From: Candidatus Roizmanbacteria bacterium CG_4_9_14_0_2_um_filter_35_15
GTDB lineage: Bacteria; Patescibacteriota; Microgenomatia; UBA1406; GWC2-37-13
DNA length: 35,514 nucleotides
Direction of reading: 5' to 3'
Assembly: GCA_002788805.1 (NCBI GenBank)
Contig: PFRZ01000038.1
Coordinates: forward strand, 1-35,514
Of this stretch, positions 10,701-18,836 are shown one piece after another. The notes beneath the pieces are model-generated. The model searched no databases. It was not told where the DNA came from and worked only from the letters and a program-made list of their open reading frames with translations. The stretch's first letter is position 1. Every line of letters begins with the position of its first letter. A program made the position numbers and the translations under genes.

Positions 10701-11048
10701 CCCGGTTTTTTTATTCAAAAGTCTAAATTTTAAATAAACTGGGGTATCGTAAGTGAGTTTTTTTTGAAGACAGAGAGCTAACGGATAACGCGGTTTATCA
10801 AAATAAAGATCATCGAAAAAAAGAGTGAATTTTTTTCCTGTATAGTCATCGATGGGAAAGAATTCATTAAGAATATCTTTTAAATCTTTCTCAATAAATT
10901 TTTTCCATGATTTTTTCTGTACTTCTATCAAGTCAAACTCTTTTATTAAAGGGTCGCCCTTTCCTAGAAATATATTTTTTGGGAGTTTAATCTTTGATTT
11001 GTCAAGTTTACTCATCGGTTGAGAAGGAAAAAATAGTTTTACTAACAA
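7800..11048 (-). CDS. rpoB: DNA-directed RNA polymerase subunit beta (likely TTG start)
   Basis: 1082 aa; [64 protein letters not shown]. Start codon read as TTG at 11048 with GGAGGAGG 6 nt upstream; the next ATG (MSKLDKS, about 11015) lacks a good SD. Confidence 0.97.
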   Translation of the reverse strand: [1082 protein letters not shown]

Positions 11049-11054
11049 GAAAAA

Positions 11055-11076
11055 CCTCCTCCAATTATAAGAGGAG
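11055..11076 (-). promoter_or_regulatory. rpoB leader hairpin containing the Shine-Dalgarno
   Basis: CTCCTC (11076-11071) pairs with GAGGAG (11061-11056), 9-nt loop; SD GGAGGAGG at 11062-11055. Confidence 0.6.
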
Positions 11077-11093
11077 ATTGAAAAAACTATAAT

Positions 11094-11122
11094 ATAATAC
11101 TAGAACTAGTTAAAAAAGTCAA
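11094..11122 (-). promoter_or_regulatory. Predicted sigma-70 promoter for rpoBC-rpsLG-fusA
   Basis: Minus strand TTGACT (11122-11117), 17-bp spacer, TATTAT (11099-11094). Confidence 0.7.
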
Positions 11123-11403
11123 CTGAATTTAGATTCTTTTACAAAGTATTTCTTAGTTTTTTCATGGGGAGAAGAAAGACTAGTGATTTTATTTAAAATA
11201 GAAAAAATACTATCCGCTTTTTTCTTGTTGACTTTTTTTGCTTTAAGGGGGTTATTATCTTCATCGTCATCAAAATAATCATTGGTTTTTATGATTAATT
11301 TTCTTATGGCGCGGAGAACGCTGATTAATTGAATACCAATAAAAACAATAATAATAGTAGTAATAACAATTGCTGCCGATAGTAGTAATTGAGTGTTATC
11401 CAT
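11119..11403 (-). CDS. Small membrane protein, one N-terminal TM helix and charged tail
   Basis: 94 aa; LLLSAAIVITTIIIVFIGIQLISVL followed by an acidic/basic tail; co-directional between the nucleotidyltransferase gene and rpoB. Confidence 0.65.
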   Translation of the reverse strand: MDNTQLLLSAAIVITTIIIVFIGIQLISVLRAIRKLIIKTNDYFDDDEDNNPLKAKKVNKKKADSIFSILNKITSLSSPHEKTKKYFVKESKFS

Positions 11404-11405
11404 CT

Positions 11406-12143
11406 TTATAATTCATGATTTTTAATCTTGTCAGCGACGAGATTATTAGCTCTTAATAACTCGTCAAAGGAAGTGCCGGCGTCAACCCACCAGTCAAGAA
11501 GATAGCATTTTAGCGTTCCTTCTTTTAGATAAAGGTTGTTTAGATCGGTGACTTCTAGCTCACCGCGGTTTGAGGGACTTAGATTTCTAATGAAGTCAAA
11601 AACACGATTATCATACATATAGATGCCAACCTGAGCAATATCGGATTTAGGATGTTCTGGTTTTTCCTCAATAGAAAAGACACGGTTTTTTTTGTTAAGT
11701 TCAATAACACCATATTGTTTAGCAGTATTAGGCATCCTTACACCATAAACAATTGCTCCTTTTTCCTGTTTTTCGAATTTTTTTATTGTCGGTTTGAGAT
11801 TATGATTAAAGATATTATCACCCAAAATGACTAAAACTTTTTCTTTTTGGGTAAATTCTTCAGCTAGGCCGATGGCGTTAGCGATTCCTCCCTTAGGATT
11901 ATTTTGGATTGAGTAGTAAAGATGAACTCCAAAATCAGAACCGTCTTTTAATAAATTAGCAAAGTCACCGGCATGATCAGGCGAGGTAGAGACTAATATT
12001 TCTTTTATACCAGCTTTGACCATTGACTCAATTGGATAAGAAATCATTGGTTTATTGTAAATAGGAAGCAGATGTTTGTTGGTTACCCAGGTTAAGGGAC
12101 GGAGTCTCGTAGCTAGTCCACCGGCCAAAATGATTCCTTTCAT
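11406..12143 (-). CDS. Sugar-phosphate nucleotidyltransferase (RmlA/RfbA-like glucose-1-phosphate thymidylyltransferase)
   Basis: MKGIILAGGLATRLRPLTWVTNKHLLPIYNKPMISYPIE...VILGDNIF...EEKPEHPKSDIAQVGIYMYD; short form, 245 aa. Confidence 0.9.
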   Translation of the reverse strand: MKGIILAGGLATRLRPLTWVTNKHLLPIYNKPMISYPIESMVKAGIKEILVSTSPDHAGDFANLLKDGSDFGVHLYYSIQNNPKGGIANAIGLAEEFTQKEKVLVILGDNIFNHNLKPTIKKFEKQEKGAIVYGVRMPNTAKQYGVIELNKKNRVFSIEEKPEHPKSDIAQVGIYMYDNRVFDFIRNLSPSNRGELEVTDLNNLYLKEGTLKCYLLDWWVDAGTSFDELLRANNLVADKIKNHEL

Positions 12144-12149
12144 ATACTT

Positions 12150-12431
12150 CTATGGCAGGATTAAGATTTTTAACAAAAACAATATGGTAAAACCAATAAG
12201 AATATATTCTACCACATTTTTTAGATGGAGCGAGTCTTCAAAAAGATGATGGTAAACCCCCCAAATGATATAGAAAAATATATATAGTAAAACGATAAAA
12301 AACTCAAGAAAACGTTCTCCTCTAAAACTGTTTAAAATGATTAAGAAAAAAATTCCTGCCGTTACCAATAAAAGATAATCAAAGAAATGAGTATAAAGTT
12401 CTTTTTTCAAATATGTTTTTAAATGGTTCAT
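12150..12431 (-). CDS. Small polytopic membrane protein, hypothetical
   Basis: 93 aa with about three hydrophobic segments; tightly spaced within the minus-strand run. Confidence 0.6.
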   Translation of the reverse strand: MNHLKTYLKKELYTHFFDYLLLVTAGIFFLIILNSFRGERFLEFFIVLLYIFFYIIWGVYHHLFEDSLHLKNVVEYILIGFTILFLLKILILP

Positions 12432-12437
12432 AAGAGT

Positions 12438-13268
12438 TTATAAAATTACTCCTCGAGAGATAATTAACAAACTAGTAATAATAAAAATAATAAAGAGAAA
12501 ATGACCGATATTTTTACCAGCGACTCTAATAATATTGAATTTAGAAGCAAAATAAAAATCTAGGGCTAAAATAATTAAAAGGAAAGTTAAGAAAACAAAA
12601 TTAAGATGATAAGGAAAGTTAACAGATTTTTTTTCAACTGGCAGCTGTTTTTTAGCTAATACTTGAGGAACCATCGGTTGATTTTGGATGGCTAAAGATG
12701 AAGAGATAAGTTTTCCAAACATCTGAACAACAAGAGTAGTCTGTTCTCCGTTTAAAATTCCATTGACGACGGCTAAACCAACATCGCTATATTCCTTTTT
12801 TAAGAGATTTTCTCGATGAACTGGTGAAGTCATCCAGGCAGAAACTACACCATCACTGAATAAAAAATTTTTGGCGAGATTTTCTCCGGCATATTCATAT
12901 TTATAACCGGAGCTTAAGATAAAATCCCAAGGGGTTTTCCCATCAGGAGCATAGTGAGACCAGTAGTTTTTCTGGAACATATCTTGGGCTTTTTGATAAG
13001 CGGCTTGGGAAAGTTGATTATTATAAACAAGATCCGGTAAATTATTTTTTTCTCTTTCCTGATTGGTTAATTGGTAGAGTTTCTCTATGGAAATATCAGT
13101 AGCAAAACTTAAAACATTGGTTATCCCAGTTCGATTGAAGACAACCGCTAAAAAGAAAGCAATTACTAAATACAGGCTTAAAAAATCAGGGTGAAGAGAT
13201 TTGGCGCGGTAGTTATTTTGCTCGTTAGGAATGAAGAAATGAAGAAAAATTTTTTTTACCTTTTCCAT
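12438..13268 (-). CDS. CAP/SCP (YkwD-type) domain protein with N- and C-terminal TM segments
   Basis: LTNQEREKNNLPDLVYNNQLSQAAYQKAQDM...WSHYAPDGKTPWDFI...AGENLAKNF...VSAWMTSPVHRENLLKKEYSDVGLAVV. Confidence 0.9.
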   Translation of the reverse strand: MEKVKKIFLHFFIPNEQNNYRAKSLHPDFLSLYLVIAFFLAVVFNRTGITNVLSFATDISIEKLYQLTNQEREKNNLPDLVYNNQLSQAAYQKAQDMFQKNYWSHYAPDGKTPWDFILSSGYKYEYAGENLAKNFLFSDGVVSAWMTSPVHRENLLKKEYSDVGLAVVNGILNGEQTTLVVQMFGKLISSSLAIQNQPMVPQVLAKKQLPVEKKSVNFPYHLNFVFLTFLLIILALDFYFASKFNIIRVAGKNIGHFLFIIFIITSLLIISRGVIL

Positions 13269-14442
13269 AAGATAATTTAATTTTAAGAGAAACTGAAACG
13301 ATAGTCAAAAGAGAATAGGAAAAGGAAATTATTAAGAAAGAATTAACTAATTTATTATTAGTAGATTTTATAATCTGTTTATTTTCAGTGTAAGCTCCGA
13401 GAACTTGACTATCATTAGTGTACAGTTGATTAATCAATTGTACATTTCCTGGTCGAGGAGGAGAAAAAGTAGTTGGAGAAAAAAATAAAGTAGGAGTAGG
13501 GACAGGTTTTGTTGTTAAGCTAACAGTTGGAATAGGGTTAAGACAGCCATTGTTTATTGCTTCGTATGAAGGTTCTTGAAGACAGAAATCATCATTATCA
13601 AATGTCGTTCGGCCAAAAGTTTTTTCTTTAGTTGAGGATTGATATTCAAAACTGTCTTTGGTATTTTTGTTAAAATCCAGCAAACTGACGCTATCGGCAT
13701 CGTTATTAAACATTGAAGAAGAAAGATTAAAGACTCGGTAGCCTTTAGCAGGGATTTCTAGAGAAAAAGATTTTGGAGATGAGCCGGCGTTTTCAATATC
13801 ATCTAGATACCAGTTAGATAAAGTTACACTAAAATCGTTATCATTGTAAATTTCTACCCACTCATTACTTCCAGATTCAGGATTAACCATGACTTCGTTT
13901 ATAAAAATATTATTGTAGGAAATCGGCGTTGGTTCTGGTATTTCTGTCGGTTCAAAACTCACTATGGGAGTAATCGTAGGTGATAAAGATATTGTTTCGG
14001 TTGGAGTCGGTGTTGGCTCAAAAACTAAAAGAGCGGTAGATGATGAATCATAATTTTTTCCATTTTTATTAATTCTAATAACTAATAAATTATTTTCAAT
14101 AAAAACGGTTTGGTTAACTCGTAATTTAGCCGACGCAGTAGCAATAGTGTCGTTATTAAAATTTATTATTGGAAAGCTGTCCCAAGATGAAGTATCTGAC
14201 AACCAATTATTAGTGGTTGGATTATAGGTTTCTCCTTTATTTAAATTAGCAGAAGTGCTACCAATCCGACCTTTAACATAATAACCGTCTGAGGAAATAA
14301 AATCATTGATTATGTTAAAGACAACACTAAATTCTTGATTAGGGTAAATTTGTAGGGGATAATCCTGAATAGTTACTTTAGTTGTTGCCCAAGCATTCCG
14401 AGCAAATAGACAGAATAAAAGAATAACAATTATTTTTTTCAT
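13225..14442 (-). CDS. Secreted/anchored protein with lamin-tail-like domain and Pro/Thr-rich linkers
   Basis: N-terminal signal (MKKIIVILLFCLFARNAWA); LTD-like INEVMVNPESGSNEWVEIYNDNDFSVTLSNWYLDD; P/T/S-rich linkers; C-terminal TM with basic tail. Confidence 0.82.
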   Translation of the reverse strand: MKKIIVILLFCLFARNAWATTKVTIQDYPLQIYPNQEFSVVFNIINDFISSDGYYVKGRIGSTSANLNKGETYNPTTNNWLSDTSSWDSFPIINFNNDTIATASAKLRVNQTVFIENNLLVIRINKNGKNYDSSSTALLVFEPTPTPTETISLSPTITPIVSFEPTEIPEPTPISYNNIFINEVMVNPESGSNEWVEIYNDNDFSVTLSNWYLDDIENAGSSPKSFSLEIPAKGYRVFNLSSSMFNNDADSVSLLDFNKNTKDSFEYQSSTKEKTFGRTTFDNDDFCLQEPSYEAINNGCLNPIPTVSLTTKPVPTPTLFFSPTTFSPPRPGNVQLINQLYTNDSQVLGAYTENKQIIKSTNNKLVNSFLIISFSYSLLTIVSVSLKIKLSYGKGKKNFSSFLHS

Positions 14443-14504
14443 GGTTTATAAAGCTCTTTATAAACTTTATGAACTAATTTGTCAACGGACTATAGTCTAC
14501 AAAA

Positions 14505-15683
14505 CTACTTAAAAGTGGCAGCAGAACAAATATTTCCGTAATGAGAGCTGAATTTTAGATCTGGACCGAAAACAGGATCATGCATAATATAGTCATTACC
14601 TTCTTTTTTAGTTAAGATGATAAAATGACTACCGCCGTAACTACCGCAGTTGCCGACACCGACAATGACATAGTTTCCGCTAGCTAGCTCTTGATCAATG
14701 TTTACACCTCCAGAGTAACTTCTTCCTGCTACTGCTTCCCAAGGAAGTTTCATGTAAGCGGTATTTCCAAAAAATCTATTAACATCTGAGGCAATATCAA
14801 AAGGAGTGACATTGGCGCCGTATTTTTTAGCGAGCATTGCCACTGAGGTTAATAAGCATCCTACATTCAATATGTTTTCTGACGAGTAACCAATAGTTTG
14901 ACCGGCCCAGCGTTCATCCCTTTGAGAAAAATAATTACCGTCTGATCCTGTCCCAAATTGATTAGCGCTAATAATTCCCGCTCCAACACTGGTAACAAAT
15001 GATTTAAAACCAGCCAGTTGAGCTTGAGCCTGAGTCAATAGTCTCTGATAATTAGTTTCGTCATTTTGAGTATCGGCCAATAATTTTTGCTTTTGGACTT
15101 TTTGTGTATCAAGAGACTGTTTTTGGCTGTTTAAAGTTTGAGTTAATTGATTGAGTTCCGCCTTTTTTTCCTCTCTCAATTTTTTTTGCTCTTCATAGTT
15201 AGATTTGGCTTCTTGCACTTGAAGTAATAATTTTTGATTATTATCTCTCGCGGTTTTAACATATTTTATTTTTGTCAAGAGATCGTTGGCGTTTTCACTA
15301 TCAAAGAGAAGACTGAAAAGAGATAGAGTTCTTTGTTTGTAACTTTCGACAATCTTTTGGATAAGAAGCTTTAATAAAGTGTTTAAAGATTGATCTAAAC
15401 CCTCTATCCGTGTTCCTAAAATATCAATCTCTTTTTGTGTTGATATTATCTTTTGCTCAGTACTTTCTATCTGTAAGGTTGTTAAATAGATTTGCGTATC
15501 CATATATTGAATCTGTTGTGATAGAGTATTTTTTTGCTGACGTAGTTCAGAGAGTTTAGTTTGATACTCAGCAATTTTTTTTTGTAAATCTGATATTTGA
15601 GGATTTTCTTGAGCCAGGGTGGAGAAAGCAATATAACAATATAGCAATATAACAATTAAGACAAGGATTTTCTTAAGATTCAT
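14505..15683 (-). CDS. Coiled-coil (PcsB/EnvC-like) protein with C-terminal C39-type papain-like peptidase domain
   Basis: Signal peptide; Gln/Lys-rich coiled coil ISDLQKKIAEYQTKLSELRQQKNTLSQQIQYMDTQIYLT...; C-terminal YFSQRDERWAGQTIGYS...VGCLLTSVAMLAKKYG...GGSHFIILTKKEGNDYIMHDPVFG with candidate Cys and His catalytic residues. Confidence 0.85.
   Translation of the reverse strand: MNLKKILVLIVILLYCYIAFSTLAQENPQISDLQKKIAEYQTKLSELRQQKNTLSQQIQYMDTQIYLTTLQIESTEQKIISTQKEIDILGTRIEGLDQSLNTLLKLLIQKIVESYKQRTLSLFSLLFDSENANDLLTKIKYVKTARDNNQKLLLQVQEAKSNYEEQKKLREEKKAELNQLTQTLNSQKQSLDTQKVQKQKLLADTQNDETNYQRLLTQAQAQLAGFKSFVTSVGAGIISANQFGTGSDGNYFSQRDERWAGQTIGYSSENILNVGCLLTSVAMLAKKYGANVTPFDIASDVNRFFGNTAYMKLPWEAVAGRSYSGGVNIDQELASGNYVIVGVGNCGSYGGSHFIILTKKEGNDYIMHDPVFGPDLKFSSHYGNICSAATFK
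15628..15659. repeat. 8-nt-period tandem repeat within the signal-peptide region of the C39/coiled-coil gene
   Basis: gcaatata|acaatata|gcaatata|acaattaa. Confidence 0.75.
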
Positions 15684-15690
15684 ACTTTAA

Positions 15691-16587
15691 TTATACTTTC
15701 AGGTATTTCCTTGTGGCAAGGAAAGATGAAATAATGGAAATAAAGCAGCCAAACAAAGAAGACAAGAAAAAGACAATTATTAAAAAAGAAAAGTTTATTG
15801 GCCAGACTTTTAGACCTAAGTCAAAAATTTTAATCTCCAAAACAGGAATTCCTTTAAGATAGGAAGAGAGAAAAGGATTAAGATAGAAAAAAATCAAAAG
15901 AAGGATAATAAAAGAAACCAAAGAAGCCACTAGGCCGAGGAATACACCTTCCTGTAAAAAAGGTTTACGGATATAAAAATTAGAAGCGCCAATCAAACGC
16001 ATCAATTCTATCTCATCTTTTTTTAAAGCAATCTTAAAAAGAGTCGTCGTGGTTAAAACAATAGTCGACATTAAAAGAAGGTAGACAAAAAATAGAAGGC
16101 TTAACTTTCTCAAAACATTAGTAAGATTAAGGAGACGATCAACAATATCTTTTTGAAACTGGACCTCATCGACCCCTCCCTGTTTTTTTAGAAACTCAGC
16201 AATTTCTGGTAGATAGACCGGCTTTTTCGCATAGATTTCTAAAGATGAGGGGAGAATATCAGCGGAAACCATCTCTAAAAGTAGAGGGTCGTTTTTATTA
16301 ATATTTTTATAGATATTAAAGGCTTCTTGTTGGGAGATATATTTAATTAATATTACTTTCCCAGAATTATTGAGTTCATCCCTGATTTTAAAGATTTCTT
16401 TTTCCGGAGTCGAGGTTTGGAAGTAAACGGTCACTTGCGGTCGGCTTTCCAAATAACCCAAGACCCCATGAAGAAAGGTTAAGGAAACAAAAAGAATCAT
16501 TGATAAAAAAAGCGTTAAAAACAACACTAAAAAAGCAGTTAATGTTTGGTATGGTGCCCTTTTTATTGAGGTGAAAAGTTCTTTCAT
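15691..16587 (-). CDS. ftsX: Cell division protein FtsX
   Basis: 298 aa, four TM segments, extracytoplasmic loop (VTVYFQTSTPEKEIFKIRDEL...), ELMRLIGASNFYIRKPFLQEG; ATGA overlap with ftsE. Confidence 0.92.
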   Translation of the reverse strand: MKELFTSIKRAPYQTLTAFLVLFLTLFLSMILFVSLTFLHGVLGYLESRPQVTVYFQTSTPEKEIFKIRDELNNSGKVILIKYISQQEAFNIYKNINKNDPLLLEMVSADILPSSLEIYAKKPVYLPEIAEFLKKQGGVDEVQFQKDIVDRLLNLTNVLRKLSLLFFVYLLLMSTIVLTTTTLFKIALKKDEIELMRLIGASNFYIRKPFLQEGVFLGLVASLVSFIILLLIFFYLNPFLSSYLKGIPVLEIKIFDLGLKVWPINFSFLIIVFFLSSLFGCFISIISSFLATRKYLKV

Positions 16588-17261
16588 ATTTCATAACCTC
16601 CTTTTCTTTGGTCTTTAATAATTTTACCCTCTTTTAAAGCAATGACTCTTTTTTTAAAACTGTTGACAATATCGGTATTATGAGTAGCGATAACAATCGT
16701 TCTTTGCCCTTCGAGTTTTTTGAAGACTCTCATAATCTCCCAAGCTGTTTTTGGATCAAGATTGCCGGTTGGTTCATCGGCTAAGATGATTTTTCTTTCT
16801 CCGACAACCGCTCTGGCGATGGCGACTCGTTGCAATTCGCCAGCAGAGAGTTGGACCGGAAAAACCTCTTCTTGTTTGGAAAGACCGACGAGCTGTAAAG
16901 CTTCTTTGACTTTTGATTTTATTTCTATTAAAGGCGAGTTCATTACTTTTAATCCCAGAGCAATATTTTCAAAAATGTTTTTATCGCTAAGAATCTTAAA
17001 GTCTTGGAAGACAACGCCAATATTTCTTCGAAGAACTGTCGTTTGAGAAAAATTTTTGCTGGCAATATCAAAGTCATCAATCATAATCGAACCAGAAGAA
17101 GGAAGAATTTCTCTAAGAATAAGTTTGATAACAGTGGTTTTTCCGGCGCCAGAAGGACCAACTAAAAAAAGAAACTCGTTGTCTGTGATTTCAAAAGAAA
17201 CATTATTAAGAGCAACGGTTCCTAAAAGGAATTTTTTGGTGACATTGTCGAATTTAATCAT
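16584..17261 (-). CDS. ftsE: Cell division ATP-binding protein FtsE
   Basis: Walker A GPSGAGKTT; signature LSAGELQRVAIARA; Walker B IILADEPTGNLD; MIKFDNVTKKF start. Confidence 0.95.
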   Translation of the reverse strand: MIKFDNVTKKFLLGTVALNNVSFEITDNEFLFLVGPSGAGKTTVIKLILREILPSSGSIMIDDFDIASKNFSQTTVLRRNIGVVFQDFKILSDKNIFENIALGLKVMNSPLIEIKSKVKEALQLVGLSKQEEVFPVQLSAGELQRVAIARAVVGERKIILADEPTGNLDPKTAWEIMRVFKKLEGQRTIVIATHNTDIVNSFKKRVIALKEGKIIKDQRKGGYEI

Positions 17262-17263
17262 GA

Positions 17264-17698
17264 TTATTGAAGCACCTCAACTAAACCAACATCCATCAGC
17301 CAGCCAGCCTTTTCTCCTTGAAAAGTTTCTCCCCAGACTCTCACTTTTTTGCCGAGGAATTTAGATAGATCAACAGCTGTAGAGGTAAGATAGACGTTTT
17401 GCGACTCTCCACCCGTTCTTTGCAAATGAAAATTTCCTTCGCCGTCGATTCCTCCTTCTTTTAAGACTCCTTCGGCTTGATCTTTAAAGGTTTTTTTATC
17501 AGCGATACCAACCATTTTTTCCTTGGAAACGGTTTTTGTGGTTGAGGTAGTTCTTGAAAGCTTCGAGGGGATGAAACCAATAGCGATTCCGAAAATGACT
17601 GCGATAGCCACAATAAGAAAAAAACTAAGATAAGACATTCCGCCAGTTTCCTTTTTCTCTTCAATTTGGTGAATAAAATTATTATTAATATTTTCCAT
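17264..17698 (-). CDS. Single-pass membrane protein with small C-terminal beta-rich (OB-like?) domain
   Basis: TM SYLSFFLIVAIAVIFGIAIGFI; C-terminus VYLTSTAVDLSKFLGKKVRVWGETFQGEKAGWLMDVGLVEVL; 2 nt before ftsE. Confidence 0.65.
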   Translation of the reverse strand: MENINNNFIHQIEEKKETGGMSYLSFFLIVAIAVIFGIAIGFIPSKLSRTTSTTKTVSKEKMVGIADKKTFKDQAEGVLKEGGIDGEGNFHLQRTGGESQNVYLTSTAVDLSKFLGKKVRVWGETFQGEKAGWLMDVGLVEVLQ

Positions 17699-17754
17699 AT
17701 AAGATTAGAATAGCAAGATTTTAAGAAAATATCAAATTATAAATAACAAATAAC

Positions 17755-17825
17755 AAATAAATTTTAAAAGTTTAAATATTTAAAATTTAAAACTTATTTG
17801 AGATTTGGGATTTAAGATTTAGGAT
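17755..17825. repeat. Related AT-rich tract at the 3' end of prfB with inverted repeat
   Basis: AAATAAATTTTAAA (17755-17768) against TTTAAAACTTATTT (17786-17799), one mismatch; gagatttgggatttaagatttaggatttttt runs into the prfB stop. Confidence 0.68.
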
Positions 17826-18822
17826 TTTTTAAGTATGCTTCAATAAATCCCTCAATTTCTCCATCAAGGACTTTATCGGTATTAGTTTCTTCATAGTTAG
17901 TTCTCAAGTCTTTAACTAATTTGTAAGGATGAAGAACATAGCTTCTGATCTGTCTGCCCCAAGAGGCAATATGACCGGTTTTAAAGCCTTTGATAGTTTT
18001 TGCTTTTTTTTCTTGCTCAATCTGCCATAGTTTTGCGCGAAGGATTTTTAGAGCATTTTCTCGATTAGCCCCTTGATATCTTTCTGTCTGACAAGAGACG
18101 ATGATACCGCTAGATTTATGAATGAGACGAACGGCAGTGGCTACCTTATTGACATTTTGTCCACCTTTTCCTCCGGATCGATAAAACTGCCATTCCAACT
18201 CATCTTCTCTAACTTCAATTTCTTTATCTTCTATCATCGGCAAAACTTCGACTAAACTAAACGAGGTCTGCCTTAATTTATCAGCATTAAAAGGGGATTG
18301 GCGAACCAGCCGATGGACGCCGGCTTCGCATTTTAAATATCCGTAAGCAAACTGACCTGAGACATTAATAGTGGTGCTTTTAATACCGGCCTCCTCACCA
18401 GGAACCCGGTCAACTTCCTCAAAATTCCAGTCTTTTCTTTGGAAGTATCGGGTATACATGCGAAAAAGCATTGACGTCCAATCCATTGCCTCGGTGCCGC
18501 CTTGGCCGGCATGGATGGAAAAAATCGCATCACCTTGATCATAAGAGCCTGCCAAAAAAAGAAGAACCTCGTATTTTTTTATCAATTTCTCTGCTTCATT
18601 AAGACTATTTTCTTCAAATAAAATCTGCATCATTTCAATGTCTTCTATTTCTTTTTTCAAATCGTTAATTTTTTTCATTATCTTTGAAGCGTTTTGGGAG
18701 TCGGACCAAAAATCAGGAGCTAATGACTGTTTTTCCAAGTCAGCAATTTCTTGCTTTTTGATTTTTAAATCAGCTTTAGCAAGAATACTATCTATTTTTT
18801 TCTTTAATTCTTCTTTTTCCAT
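17812..18822 (-). CDS. prfB: Peptide chain release factor 2
   Basis: GGQ motif (FYRSGGKGGQNVNKVATAVRL), SPF motif (RLVRQSPFNADKLRQTSFS), GTEAMDWTSMLFRMY; SD AGAAAGG upstream of the ATG. Confidence 0.95.
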   Translation of the reverse strand: MEKEELKKKIDSILAKADLKIKKQEIADLEKQSLAPDFWSDSQNASKIMKKINDLKKEIEDIEMMQILFEENSLNEAEKLIKKYEVLLFLAGSYDQGDAIFSIHAGQGGTEAMDWTSMLFRMYTRYFQRKDWNFEEVDRVPGEEAGIKSTTINVSGQFAYGYLKCEAGVHRLVRQSPFNADKLRQTSFSLVEVLPMIEDKEIEVREDELEWQFYRSGGKGGQNVNKVATAVRLIHKSSGIIVSCQTERYQGANRENALKILRAKLWQIEQEKKAKTIKGFKTGHIASWGRQIRSYVLHPYKLVKDLRTNYEETNTDKVLDGEIEGFIEAYLKNPKS

Positions 18823-18836
18823 ATTGTGCCTTTCTT

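Noticed and set aside
16720-17364. Plus-strand ORFs of 102-108 aa opposite ftsE
   Set aside because: Shadow frames; ftsE has all ABC motifs.
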